Below are positions 48,319 to 60,189 of a stretch of DNA of 64,000 nucleotides, in pieces. Origin of the DNA: Rehmannia glutinosa (taxonomy: Eukaryota > Streptophyta > Magnoliopsida > Lamiales > Orobanchaceae); contig JABTTQ020002845.1 of the NCBI GenBank assembly GCA_016081115.2, positions 124,001 to 188,000 on the forward strand, written 5' to 3'. The notes beneath the pieces are model-generated. The model was not told where the DNA came from and did no database searches. It saw only the letters and a program-made list of their open reading frames with translations. A program made the position numbers and the translations under genes. Each line of letters opens with the position of its first letter. The first letter of the stretch is position 1.

Positions 48319-49842
48319 TGTTAGGAAATTTATTGAGTAGATTTTGATGATACCATGTAAAACTTAAACTAGGAAGTTGACACCCCATTTTCCTTGTAAT
48401 TTGTATTGTAATATATAGGGCTGGAAAAGCTGAGTCAAGTCAGCTATGCCAAGGATTACAAGAAGTCAACTGCGGACTATGCGAAGACTCTGTTGTGTGC
48501 CAGCTGTGTAATGCCATGAAGGAAGTCAAGGACTCGACTGAAGGAGAGTCAGCTGAGGAACATCTAAGAAGTGTCAATCAAGTCAACTCAAGAAACCAAG
48601 TTTCAAGTTGAAGTGACAGTTGAGTTATCCAATGACTGGAGCTGACTCAAGTCACCTGGGGTACATACAACAGTCTAATAAAGACAACTGACTTAGATTC
48701 GTTGATTTAAAGTCAAGAATATTACTCAATATAGTAATATGTCAAAGCTGTCAGGTCTAAAGTGTTAGTCCCAGAATTGTGCAAAAGGAATGAATCAATG
48801 GGAAACACGACACCTTGTATCAGACACCTGCAATGCTGCGAAGATATTTAATATGAGGAAGGGTCAACATCAAGGACTGCAGGCCAAGACAAGCCAATGA
48901 ACAAAAGTGAATTTGAAATTAGCCTATCTCTTCAATGGGCAAAATTTCAAATGTGCACTATAAAAGGGTGAGGAAGTTATTGAGAAGAGGTTACCTGAAC
49001 CACGAACAAGCAAATAATATTCAAGCATCTAACCTGCAATATTCTCATAAGCATTCAATCAATTCCTCAAGCCTGAAACTCGAAGGAAATCAATCCAACA
49101 CAAGTTGTGAAGGAAAGACAACTTCAAATCTGTTGAAGAGGAAACTTTTGAAGAAAACAATGGGGTCTACTTTCCAAGCTAGGATTGTAGAAAGGTTCCA
49201 GGTCAAACCATTATCAAGTTTGTTGGAGGGCTTTGTGATCAAATCCAAGAACTTGAGAAGTGAGCTGAAGTAGCAAGGCTGCTGCCTGTGAAGAAGCTGA
49301 GTCGCAAGAGAAGCCATCTGTGTGATCAAGGCTGTCTCTAGGCAGTTCACCGCTTTGTAAACTGATCTGTTACTTAGTGGATTCCTCCAGGAGTTGGAGA
49401 AGAGAGGATTAGAAGAATTACCCCATCTTCGAACCTCTATAAAATATTTATGTCATTTACTTTCAGCAAACTTACTTTCCTACACATTTACTTTATATCT
49501 GCTGTTAAGTATTATATTTGCTATCCAACTGATAAATAACCAAGTGCTAAAAATCAAGTGTTTAAAACAAGCTAAAATCTAATCAAAGGGTGTTAAGTCT
49601 TCCGCTGTTAAAAACCAATGAACTAAGTTAAGTATTAGGCTTGAGCAGTCGAGTTCTATCAATAGATCTATCGAGTCTGTTGAGTGGGTAAGTTAGCTGA
49701 AAAGCCAACTTAGCTGTCCATCAAGGACACATCTGTTTGAGTCAACTCTGTTGAATTATTTTAAAAGGACTAAATCAAAAATTTGGTAAGGTTTATTCAA
49801 CCCCTTCTTCTAAACCTTACTTCACACCTCTTGGGACCTATA
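48319..49842 (+). repeat. 3' LTR of the SIRE element
   Basis: 1524 bp, collinear with 35755-37290. It ends ACCTATA, whereas the 5' LTR ends ACCTACA, and is followed by the TSD TTCTA. Confidence 0.92.
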
Positions 49843-50933
49843 TTCTATGATGTTTTTATTTTTTGTTAAAGAAAACATAAATTGTATCATTCATAGTTTG
49901 AATTTACATTTTCGCTTGCTATAACTCTTATAAATGTCTGTCTTCGCCTTTGGGCAAATAAATGTCATTTTAACAAAATATTGATTGTTCGAGTCTGCTG
50001 CGGTGTGGGTAGGTTAGACAATGGATGGAACATGTTCTCTATGGTCCCTATTTAACTTCCCATGTACCTACTTCCTTTTTATGGTCGGGTTGGAGATGGC
50101 GGCGAAATTTAGGTCGTAGAATGGTATATTCTGGAATATAATGATCTTTGGGTAAAATTGGATAGCTTAAGAGACGTCGAGCCAACTTGGAGGGATAAGG
50201 TGATTGGGCTTCAACCAAATACTGTTCAAGAGTGATAAGGAGAACGAATAGGTTCCGTGTCTGATCAGCACCGACCCTATGTTTACTATTTCGGGACTTA
50301 CTGACTGTCTGTTTTTTATAAACTAAGATATCTGTAATTGAAAAGCAAAATCTTACTTCAAAAATTAAGATATCCATTATCCGTGTGTAAAGAAAAATAT
50401 TTATTGTACTCGATTGACCGATGCATAATGTGTTTTCCATCATTGCTAGCATTGAAACTAATTGATCATTGTGGTAAATGAATCTTCTGTGCATTATCAT
50501 AAATATCTTTTTAGCACACTAAATACATTGCTCAAGTAAAACGAAATATTTTTGCTTTTAATTAGACAACTACTGCATTCCCCTACCCTAACCCACTGAG
50601 CTCGTTTTGCTCACCCCGTGATTTTTGTAAAACTTTCAGAGACTGGACATTTTGAGATCGATGAGACCATCATGAGACTTCCAAATCAAGATTGACCCGA
50701 CCTAGCAGATCCTTTTTGAAAGACTTATTTGTTAGTATTTAAACAATGTAACTATTTTATTTTGTAAAGATAGGTTAATTGCAACTCTATTCAAATTATA
50801 CGAATTTGTAAACTTTCACTGTATTTATGGTTTTTAGTTATTTGTACTTTAAATAATAACTCTTGTTAAGCCTAGGTTAATGAATATGTGGAATTATAAT
50901 TTAGTGGATAATAAAATTGGGGCGTGACAATTA

Positions 50934-50945
50934 TGGTATTAGAGC
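50934..50945 (+). promoter_or_regulatory. Primer-binding site of the Tekay-like element
   Basis: TGGTATTAGAGC follows four bases after the LTR end GCGTGACA (50929). It is tRNA-Met-type. Confidence 0.75.
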
Positions 50946-53275
50946 TTGGGTGTAAAGGAACTACACCTAAGCTAAACCAGGATATGATCTTTGGCCTGTG
51001 ACGAGTTAGTGGTATTGGATAGACTTAAGATTTGATCTGAAACAACGACTTTAACATATTTGATTGATTAATTGGCTAGTATACCAACTTAAGTATCACT
51101 TGTATTTAGGAATAACTGAAAGATAGATGAGAAAGACCTACGACAAACCATTTCGATGAACTTCGCCACCCTTTTGAGAAATGTTTATATCTAATAGGTA
51201 TAGGTTATATAACTGAATCGCTATTTAACCATTTGATGGGCCATCACTGTAAATTGCTTTTAAGGGATGATCAGTTGGTATTATGAGAATATTTTGGGAT
51301 ACTACCATATGAACCTAATACCTATTCTTGTTAGTAGATAAGCAAAAATTAAAGTGACTAATAGTATAAGACAAAACTTGGGTTAGACCGTCTAACGGGT
51401 CTTTACCATTATACGAACCCAACCTGACCCGTATTTTATTGTAATTTATTGCACCGGTGGTATTTTTGTAATATTCTGGGGCGGTATCTTAGTATCTCTA
51501 GACCGTTGGCATTTTTGTAATATTAGGGGCTGTTAAAAGTATGAGCTTTTTCCCCTGAAAAGTATTAGTAATACATATGAAAAGTATTAGTAATCCCCTT
51601 GAATAATATTTTTAGTGGCCCTCATGAAATGTATTGATTTTTCCCCTTAAAAGCATTAGTAATACACCTAAAATGTATTAATTGTACCATTGAAAAGTAT
51701 TAGATAGTGGTGTACGTACTATTAGGCAACCATCAAAAGTATTAATTTTTCCCGTGAAAAGTATTAGCAATCCCTCATAAAAGTATTAGTAATAAACTGG
51801 AAAAGTATTGGTAACTCCTTGAGCAGTTTTTTAAGTAATTATTATGAAAAGTATTGATTTTTTTCCCGCAAAAATATTAGTATTCCCCCTAAAATGTATT
51901 AATAATCTTATTAAAAAATATTAGTTTTTTTGATTAAAGGTATTTTAGTATTTTTCCTGAAAAGTATTAGTAGTCCTATCAAAAAGTTCTAGTAGCCCTC
52001 CTAAAAAGTATTAGCAGCGGCCAACGGATATTGTTGTTGTGGTGTTAGTGGTTATGCGGGTCAACGGGCGAATTGACAACGGGCCATGTATTTGGATCCG
52101 TCTAACAGATTAGATCCGTTTGACGATCTGACAGGAGACTTACCCATAGTATAATATCATAGGTCTATGATTGGTGCATGACTAATTCCTTACCTAAAGA
52201 TAGAAAAACAAAAATTAAGAGTGCTATTGAGGCTTTATTTGGAGAAAAACTCCATTATTTAAGATTTTGAGAATGATTTATCATTTTATGGTTGAAGTCT
52301 CAATTACAACTATTGATGTACATAAGTTTCAATCAATCTTGTACATTTTATCGAGGAACTCAGATATTATTTATCAAGAGAGTAAATGAGAAAATAAGTA
52401 CTGACTATTAACAATTAAATTGGGATAGTAACATTGTTATTTTCTTAAAATGATTACTCGGTAATAGTTTGACTAGTCACAAAATCAAGATTGTGTTAGA
52501 ATTTACTTTATAAGATTGATTATAGGTTGAATTTCATAGGAAGAATATAATTTTTGACTTGGTCTATCGATTAGTTACGGTTGGAAATAGTGCCTATGTT
52601 TCGATTTTTCCAGACGGAACACTGATTTAAAAATAATATTTTATGCCAACTGAGGTATCTATCATGCTCGGAAATAGCTCAAGAATAGAGTAATATACGA
52701 GGAACTCTAGACATGCCACCAATCTTAGCAAAGAATTGCACAACAAATGGTAAGACATATAAATTGGTATATGATTAGGCAATGTAGGTGTACAATTGAT
52801 GCATATTGACCACATAGTCATACAATCAGATATAGATAACCATTGGTTTGGATAGATAGTATATATTTTGGGCTTGACACTAATTCTTGAATACTATCTT
52901 GGGATTGTATAAAAATGACCATAGAAACGAGGTATAATATAACCAAGAGGTGCATAAAGCTATCTTTGGTATAAATATTAGTTAGGTTTTATTGTGTTTG
53001 GGTGTAAGACCTATTTAAGAAATTTTGTTTTACTGTTGATACTTGGGTTTAATACATAAGATGGACATGTGACCTTGATTCGATGTTTACATGGACTAAA
53101 ACAGGATAGTAGTAAAATCATGCGTACTTCGGTGACCAGTCGTCGAAGTAATTGTTAGATATTTTAACTTCTTATTACTTTCTGGAGACTAATGTCACTG
53201 ACTTGTTCTCAGATGGCGAAAAATGGGTCGTAAAGGCCAACTACGTGACATTAAGCTATAAATTTTAAATTGGTG
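50946..53275 (+). other. Interior of the Tekay-like element, gag-pol absent
   Basis: No protein-like ORF. Apart from the small MULE at 51370-52145, the sequence is AT-rich leader-like DNA. 'tgttctcag' followed by ATGGCGAAAAATGGG near 53215 looks like the spliced leader and start of gag, but LTR-like sequence begins within about 50 bp. Nearly all of gag-pol is therefore deleted. Two 42-bp copies of 'aatatcgtcacagtggaaat' type occur at 53278-53361. Confidence 0.55.
51370..52145. mobile_element. Non-autonomous MULE (776 bp), same family as the large MULE
   Basis: Flanked by a perfect 9-bp TSD ATAGTATAA (51361-51369 and 52146-52154). The terminal inverted repeats are imperfect over about 32 bp, with AGACCGTCTAACGGGTC at the left pairing with GATCCGTTTGACGATCT at the right. 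The interior has at least 12 copies of 'aaaagtattagtaat' or variants (51540-52020) and no coding capacity. The right end matches 24690-24775 of the large MULE. Confidence 0.85.
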
Positions 53276-54462
53276 TAATATCGTCACAGTGGAAATTATG
53301 GAATAATTGAGATTATGGAATATCATCACGGTGGAAATTATGGAAGAATTGAGATTATATAAATTTCATTTGTTTATGATTAATTATGGTATTGGTTACT
53401 ATTTAAGAACTTATTTAATTAATTTTAGTGAACCTTATGTTCACCAACCTGCTTCAGCAGTTGTGCATCAGCCTGCTTATTAATTTCAGTAGCAGCTATG
53501 CAACACACTGTTTATTAGTTTATGTAGCGATTGTCATTGTCGGCAAGCACTGCTTCAACAGATTTTGATTTGCGGTAATTTCAAGCAGTGCTTTCCTGTG
53601 CAACAACCTGCTTATTAATTTAAGTAGCAGCTGTGCAGCAGCCTGCTTTAGCAACTTTTGATTTGCAGCAACCTACTTATTAATTTCTGCAGCAGCCTGT
53701 TTCAGCAGGTTCTGTAGCAGCTATGCAACAACCTGCTTCATCAGTTAAATTGATTTGCAGCTGCTTCTATTGCGTTAGCACCTGTGCAACCATAAATGTT
53801 TTGAAACTATAAATAGAATGTTCCTATTTTTTTCATTTCATTTCATTCAGAAATCAATAAAATTTCAGTTTTCTTTCATATTTTCTTATATACTCCATAT
53901 ACCTATCTCTAATTTATTCTTATTTACTTCCAACACCATCATGACCTTGTAGTAAACTGCCGTCATGCGATATCGCCAGGAGTCATTGTCGAAGTCGAAC
54001 CTAATGAAGGATTAGTGCTTTGATTAAAACTATTTTCTTATTTATCAATTTCATAGTATTAGCTATTTCATGACTTCATTACATAAAACTATTTCGTAAC
54101 TTCATGGCATACACCAATTTCATGATATAAGATTGTTCTATGATTGTTTTTCTTTTTGTTAAAAAAAACATAAATTGTATCATTCATGGTTTGATTTACA
54201 TTTTCGCTTGCTATAACTCTTATAACTGTGTGGCTTCGTATTTGGGCAAATAAATGTCATTTTGATAAAATATTGATTGTTCGAGTCTGCTGCGGTGTGG
54301 GTAGGTTAGACAACGGATGGAACATGTTCTCTGTGGTCCCTGTTTAACTACCCACATATCTACTCCCTTTTTCTGGTAGGACCGGAGACGATGGCAGAAT
54401 TTGGGTCATAGAATGGTATATTCCAGAATATGATGATCTCTGGGTAAAATCCTATTCGCCAA
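53275..54462 (+). repeat. 3' LTR (partial) of the Tekay-like element
   Basis: Homologous to the 5' LTR pieces. It retains the uninterrupted site (near 54129-54140, 'gattgttctatgatt') where the SIRE element sits in the 5' LTR. It is truncated at 54462 by the Athila-like element. The remainder is not found downstream. Confidence 0.75.
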
Positions 54463-55886
54463 AAATATTTGGATCTCTATACTGCAAGTGTAAAGTGTAG
54501 TTTATAGGATAATGGCATGCAAAGTCGTATTCCTCAGGGATTGACTACAAAACACTTAGGCTATAATAACATCGTATTCCAATTTTATTGAAGCAACCGA
54601 ATATCACGAGTTTTATAAAAATAAAAAAGAAATTAATAAAAAGAAATAAATTTTCGAACCCCACAAGTATTTTCAACAAATATATAAGCAACCCTAGGCA
54701 CATAATCTCAACATGCTTCATCAATATTAAATCCAATTAATGTTTCAAAAAACCTATTCATGCGTTTCTATGGGTTCAATTCCTAAACTAATTTATTCCC
54801 CCTCTAGAATGGCGCATAAACAATAGATTTATAATAATTGATCTCTCCCGACGCATCACAACTATTATTAACTCCCAACATATCTTTGAATTGAAATACG
54901 CCCCACAAACAGAAGTAGTCTCTCAATACATTACCTTGTTTATGTCTGAATTTAATTTTCGTCTTGCTAGAACTTACCTCCTGGATTATGGACTAACAAG
55001 TATGACATGCAAATTATTGATCAGATAATTGACAATTAAGAATAAGCACTCGAATTTATAAAATAGAACACATGAATCAATTAAGAAAATAATTAATCAA
55101 GATTTAACATGAATCCACTGTTTTGATTATGCCCTCGGATCCGAAAGATTAGCCAAACATTGATAACAAATTCATAGGTAAAATTGAAATCAACATTGTG
55201 ACATCGTTTAAGTACAGACAAGAGATCTAAACTAAGAAAGAAAACCCAGTCTTGTCAAGATGGATTCTCCTTCCAAGCCTTCGAAGCTCTTGTGCTTCCG
55301 TAGATATGAAAGGCCTTGTGGTGTTCTTAGTAACCTAGCCCTCCTCTCTCAGAAGACCTTTGATCTGTGTAATCCTATGTATTTTGGTGTGTTGTACGTT
55401 GTATGGATGAATGAATTTTCGTGCAGCCCTTGGTCCCTTTATATAGGTGCTTGGAGAGATTACTTGTAGAGTTATGGTAGGAAAAATACACAAATATCTG
55501 CCACAGACAGCTCGCACGGGCCATGTGGTTTCACAAGGTCACACCACACAGTCGTGTGGTCCTACACGACCAGACCGTGCGGCTTGGTTCGCCACTGTTT
55601 TCTCCCGAACACTTCAAATGGACATGTTCTTTGCACGAGCAGGTCCGTGTGACTGTTTTTCGTCCGTTTTTTTCGTCTTTTTGATTCTCTTTGCACTCGT
55701 CGATCTTTTCCTGGCCTTCCAACTGATATCTTTTCATTTAAACTCCATTTCCTGTAAAAAGTTACAATAATACGCAGTATCATGCCCTTCTAAGCAAACT
55801 ATGTAAAACACACTAAATATACATGCAAATGCGTCAATTATATATCAAAAGAAGTCCTTAAATGCACGTATAATTTACACGTATCA
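54463..55886 (-). repeat. 3' LTR of the Athila-like element
   Basis: 1424 bp. The terminal TG at the 54463 end reads TA (TATTCGCC against TGTTCGCC in the solo LTR at 18166). The tail contains 'actgcaagtgtaaagtgtag', homologous to the solo LTR's 'accgcaagtgtacggtgtag'. A minus-strand TATATAAA lies at 55438-55445, with GC-rich CACACGGYCGTGTG-type inverted repeats just upstream (55508-55650). Confidence 0.8.
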
Positions 55887-57358
55887 AAATTCCCCAAACT
55901 TAAACCATTGCTCGTCCTCGAGCAAATTAAGAAAAATAATATCACGAGGTACAATGAATACACAAGAACATTATAAATATTCAATCTCATTCGACTCCAT
56001 ATCTAAGTAAACCATGCAATACATTATCAAGAAATCATCAATCATAAGTTCGACATAATCAGTACTCTTTCGGGTACTTGACATCGCGACTCACAAGTAA
56101 GTGGTGTATCACCCAACTCTCATAGTGTATGGTAAGAATTTGCACTCAAAATCAATTCAGTGAATGTAGAACTACCATAGGCTTGCAAATCGTCTAACAT
56201 ATGTACCACTTTTGTGTGCACAACTTAAGAATCAAAAAGGACTTTCATTTGGTTATAATGTAGGCTTTGGTAAGGGTAGGAAAAATTTGGATTAAGTGAC
56301 TTGACTTGAGCAAATAGAATTTCAAGCACACAGACTTGCAACTCACCAATCCAATTTCATCTAGAATCATTCTTAGGCCTTTTTGCATTCTTTTTGTTTT
56401 TTTTTTAGTCTCAAGCTCTCAATTTTTCAAAATTTTCAGAATTTTTCTCTCTTTTCTTTCCTTTGCTTGATTTTTCTCTTTCTTTTCAGAGATTTTCTTC
56501 CTTTTTTGAGCTTCATAAATCCTGCATTTACCTAGACATTGTTTATCCCTCTTTTTTGGCCAACTCTCTCTATTTTGTTTTTAGAATTTTCACCACATAT
56601 CCCCCAAACTTGTTTATTTTCCATAAGCTCAAGTAATTTTAGGGATAAAATCATTTTTTAAATTTTAAAGATCAAAATGTGGCTAACAATAAAAAGTTAA
56701 GGCTCAAAGTGGCTAAATAGGGAATCATGAGTTCATAGGTAGGCTTTTATGGCTAAGTAGGCTAAAACAAAGATGGCCTTAAATTATTTTTAAAATTAAA
56801 CACACACATGGATTCAATGAAGATACCAGAGCAAGTTCAAGAATTCTAACATTCATGAATGACACACTCAAGAAAAAAAATAAGACTGCATAAGATAAAG
56901 CAGTTAAAGGCACAAAAGCTCACAGGCTTATTTTTCGCAACATGCTCAAATACCCAATTTTCTTAACTATTACCAAACAAATAAAAGACATCTCTTCAAC
57001 TATTCATCGCATTATTCACAAAAATATGTCATCTCAAAAAATCAAATGCTCATAGTAAAATCATACAAAAGCTTTGTACTTTTTCAAAACCTTGATCCAA
57101 AATCACACACAAAAGCAATTAAACGTGCTAAAGCAAAAAACGTGCTAAAATAAAATAAAATAAAATAAAAACAAAAACTTTAAATTTTTTTAATGCAAAT
57201 TTTTATGCTCTACATGCATTCCTAAATGCAATGTAAAAATGCAACAGTACTAATTTACGCATTTTTTGACAACTCCCCCAAACTTAAATATGCTTCGTCC
57301 CAAACATATGAGGAAATTATCAAAAGTAAAGAGGAATGCATAAAAAATACTTACTGAA
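55887..57358 (-). other. 3' non-coding interior of the Athila-like element
   Basis: No ORF. Two polypurine-tract-like sites occur, one next to the LTR (55891-55902) and a second CCCCCAAACTTAAAT (57277-57291) just after the ORF1 stop. A polypyrimidine stretch lies at 56380-56520 and an (AAAAT)n run at 57153-57172. Confidence 0.6.
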
Positions 57359-58642
57359 TCATTGTGGTGGTGGAGGTGGAGGGTAGTGGCCCTGTGAGAT
57401 GTGCCACTGATCTATACGAGACATCATCTCGTATATGTACTGCTGTTGTTGGTTGATAGTTTTGAACCTTTGTAAGTATTCAGTGTGGTACTCATCAAGT
57501 GTTGCCGACAATTGATAAGTATCATCTACTAACTTGCCCACATAGGCTTCCGCCCTTTCGAGCCTATCACTCATGCTCCATGGCCGGTTATCCCCTTGTC
57601 TAGAGGATTCCGGCACATCCCTTTGCTATATAGACTCATCTTGCTCTTCCTGAGCAGAGTCCCCTGTTCATCTCTCATTAACCAATTACCCCTATTTATT
57701 ATAGAAGTAGCTTCCGAGTTTGGGAACCTCTCTAGTTCTATCTGCATGATTCAACCAGTAATTGCGCCCATCAAATTAAATCATCTTCAAAGCAGACAAA
57801 ACAATCATATCAATTAGTTTCGCCCCATGGCCTCCGAATACACCTCAAAGCTAACATTAAAGTGCTCGGCTATAGGAGTAATCATTCCACCAATACAAAT
57901 TTCTTCCCTTTCTTGTTTTTTTACTCTGTCAAATTGCCGGGCAATCATAGCCCCTGCATTTGGCACAACCTATGTCCCTGACGCCATACACCAAATGATG
58001 AACAACTCATCTATTCTTAAAGCCCTTTTGCTATCCTCCATCGCAAATACCGTTTCCACTAAAGTTCTTTGGATATAGCAAAATACGGGGTTCCAAATGC
58101 TCGATGCTTTCGAAGTACCCAACGTATAAATCCATTTACCCGTAATCTCTTCCAAAAGCTATCCTTATCAAAATCTTCATGTTCTTCTAACCTGTAAGTC
58201 AGAGTTTTATATATCGCATTTAAATCATCAATTGACAACTCCCCTAGCTCATTAGCTAACTGGAACCTAATCCCCGTAAAATTCCATTTTCGACTATCAA
58301 TTCAAAAATACTTAAGAATTCAATCGTATAATTGAATATGTAGCCCAATGCCCGTTCAAAATTTCATGCCAATCTACTCGAACACACATAGCCCTAAAAT
58401 CCTTCAATAAACCCAATTAGAAAGAGTAGGTCCTCGGGATACCTTGTATTTATCCATGGCCGGTAATAGAGCACCACCCATCGAGCCCGGTGTGTTTCAT
58501 CTGGCAAGATGACATTAGAAGCCTCCGGTCCATCGGTTACATACTCCAATTGTGGCTCGCGTTCGAGCTCCAGTGTTGGCTCTCTTCTTCTTCTTGTGTT
58601 CCTTCTTGTTCCTCTTTCTCCCCTAGAAGCCATGAAAACCAA
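57359..58642 (-). pseudogene. ATHILA ORF1-like protein, decayed
   Basis: The minus-strand ATG at 58642 (or the second Met at 58633) opens 'MASRGERGTRRNTRRRREP', a basic N-terminus, and continues to 'ILPDETHRARWVVLYYRPWI'. Frame breaks follow. A second piece (58155-57970) has 'RALRIDELFIIWCMASGT', then 'GAMIARQFDRV' and 'GGMITPIAEHF', the hallmark 'GG.IT.IA' of the ATHILA ORF-1 family. The last piece (57616-57359) is a helical segment with 'LERAEAYVGKLVDD' and a terminal PPPPPPQ. The function of this family is unknown. It lies at the 3' side of pol in Athila elements. Several stops make it non-functional. Confidence 0.7.
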
Positions 58643-59102
58643 GTTTATGAAGTATTAAAATCTGAAATTTGGAAATTAAAAATTCCCAACTTGGTGAAGA
58701 ACTTGTAAACGTTGAGAAATTGAAATAGTTTGGTGATGGGTTTCTTAAGAAAGTGAAGAATTTATGTTTTTGGGGTGAGATTTGAAGTGAATTTGGAGGA
58801 CATTTGGAGAAGAGTTTGAGTATTTTAGGAGAGAATTTCCAAGTTGTAGGGTTTGGGTAGGAGAAAGTGAGATAAAAATTAAGTTTTGGTTGTGAAAAAG
58901 TGGAATAATTCCGTTTGTACTATCCACATGGCCCGTGCGGGCTCGCACAGCCCGCCTGTACGGCCCTGGGCGTCCATTGCCTGTGTCTGTCCAATTCCAC
59001 ATGGCCGTGTGACGAGTCCTGGTTCGCTGAGTTGCACAGTTCGTGTGACCTGGTTCACATGATCGTGTGATGTATTTTCCACCGTGACGATATTACATAA
59101 TT
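58643..59102 (-). other. Leader of the ATHILA ORF1-like gene with GC-rich inverted repeats
   Basis: On the minus strand a CT-rich leader precedes the ATG. Further upstream, 58918-59075 contains repeated CACATGGCC and TCGTGTGA motifs with inverted-repeat character, similar in style to 55508-55650. No protein-like ORF. Confidence 0.5.
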
Positions 59103-59117
59103 ACAAGAAAGAAGCAT

Positions 59118-59940
59118 TTGTTGATTACATGCCGGATGGGAAAGCAAATCAAATCATCTTTCAAGGACAAGCCAAGTCCTTCTTCAACAAGGATATTGCA
59201 GCTGATGCACATAGACTTATTTGGTCTTGTTGAACCAACCAGCATCAGTGGAGAGAAATATACCTTAGTGATCATGGATGATTATTCAATATATACATGG
59301 ACTATTTTCATGTGTAAAATGAAAGAGACATTGCAGAAATTACCTCAGCTAATGAGAAGGGTTCAAAATGAGAAGAGTCAAACCATTATTAAAATAAGGT
59401 CTGACAGGGGAACTGAGTTTGTCAATGGAATTATAACTCAGTATTATGTTGAAAATGGTATTGCTCATTAGTTGTCAGCTGCAAGAACTCCACATCAGAA
59501 TGGAGTAGCTGAAAGAAGGAACATAATTCTCAAGGAAACTGCAAAGACAATGTTAGTTGAAATTGGATTGTCTAAGAGATTTTAGGCTGAAGCCATTAAA
59601 ACTGCTTGTTATACTCAGAATAGATGTATGATCAACATGCAATTACCAAAACTCCCTACGAAATTTGGACAGGGAGGAAGCCAAGTGTTGGATATTTCAA
59701 GATCTTTGGATGTAAATGCTTCATCCACAACAATGGCAAGGACAACTTAAAAGCTTTTGATGCTAAATCTGATGAAGGTATCTTTTTGGGATACTCAGCT
59801 GAGAGTAAAGCTTATAGAGTGTTTAACAAAAGGACTATGGCCACAAAAGATTTTGTCCATGTGGTTTTCGATGAACCTAATGTGAATGGAGAAGACATAG
59901 ACGAGTTAGCTGAGAAGAAGAATCAGCCAACTATGTAGAA
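59118..59940 (+). pseudogene. pol: SIRE copy 2 integrase
   Basis: Begins with the zinc-binding region tail ('CRMGKQIKSSFKDKPSPSST') and includes 'LMHIDLFGLVEPT', 'IKIRSDRGTEFVNG' and the downstream 'GVAERR' Glu segment. Stops occur near 59469 (TAG) and 59584 (TAG). The C-terminal part continues at 59624-59938 ('YEIWTGRKPSVGYFKIFGCK'). Non-functional. Confidence 0.85.
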
Positions 59941-60189
59941 GAATCCCTATGTTGAAGCTGATATAAGAGCACTCAACCCTGAAGAAGATGAGATAGTTGA
60001 ATCTCAGAGACAGCTGGATGGTCTGCAGCTGAACTATGATGAAGAAGTTTTTGAAGACAACTTAGATTCAAGACAACTGAATCCAGCATACTTACTCCAA
60101 CCCGATGTGAGATGGCTGAAAGACCATCTACCTGAGCTAATCATTTAGAAATGTTGGAGATGGAGTAAGGACTAGATCCAGAGCTCAAC

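Larger units (their letters stand above)
35755..49842 (+). mobile_element. SIRE/Maximus-type Ty1/Copia element, full length
   Basis: A 14.1-kb element with LTRs 35755-37290 and 48319-49842, a primer site, gag, pol in Copia order (protease, integrase, RT, RNase H), a long extra ORF after pol, and a polypurine tract. It is flanked by a perfect TSD TTCTA (35750-35754 and 49843-49847). Size, LTR length, tRNA-Met primer site, coiled-coil gag extension and the extra 3' ORF fit the SIRE/Maximus lineage. Multiple stops and frameshifts make it inactive. The LTRs differ by roughly 7% over the first 200 bp by eye, so it is much older than the 10953 element. Confidence 0.92.
33227..54462 (+). mobile_element. 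Second Tekay-like Gypsy element with nested insertions
   Basis: The 5' LTR starts TGTGACACCCAAC at 33227 and ends GGGGCGTGACA at 50929. It is about 2.07 kb once the two SIRE-family insertions are removed. A tRNA-Met-type primer site follows (50934-50945). The interior (50946-about 53275) has no gag-pol. The 3' LTR copy (about 53275-54462) is cut by the minus-strand Athila-like element. LTR sections such as 53390-54440 align with 33300-33610, 35145-35754 and 49848-50160. Confidence 0.75.
54463..59102 (-). mobile_element. Athila-like Gypsy element, minus strand, truncated
   Basis: The 3' LTR on the minus strand runs 55886-54463, starting TGATACGTGTAAA. It is preceded by the polypurine tract (TCCCCAAACTTA on +, 55891-55902). 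Upstream (to the right) is an ATHILA-ORF1-like remnant (58642-57359). Gag-pol and 5' LTR are missing. The element stops abruptly at 59102, where SIRE integrase sequence begins. Confidence 0.75.
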
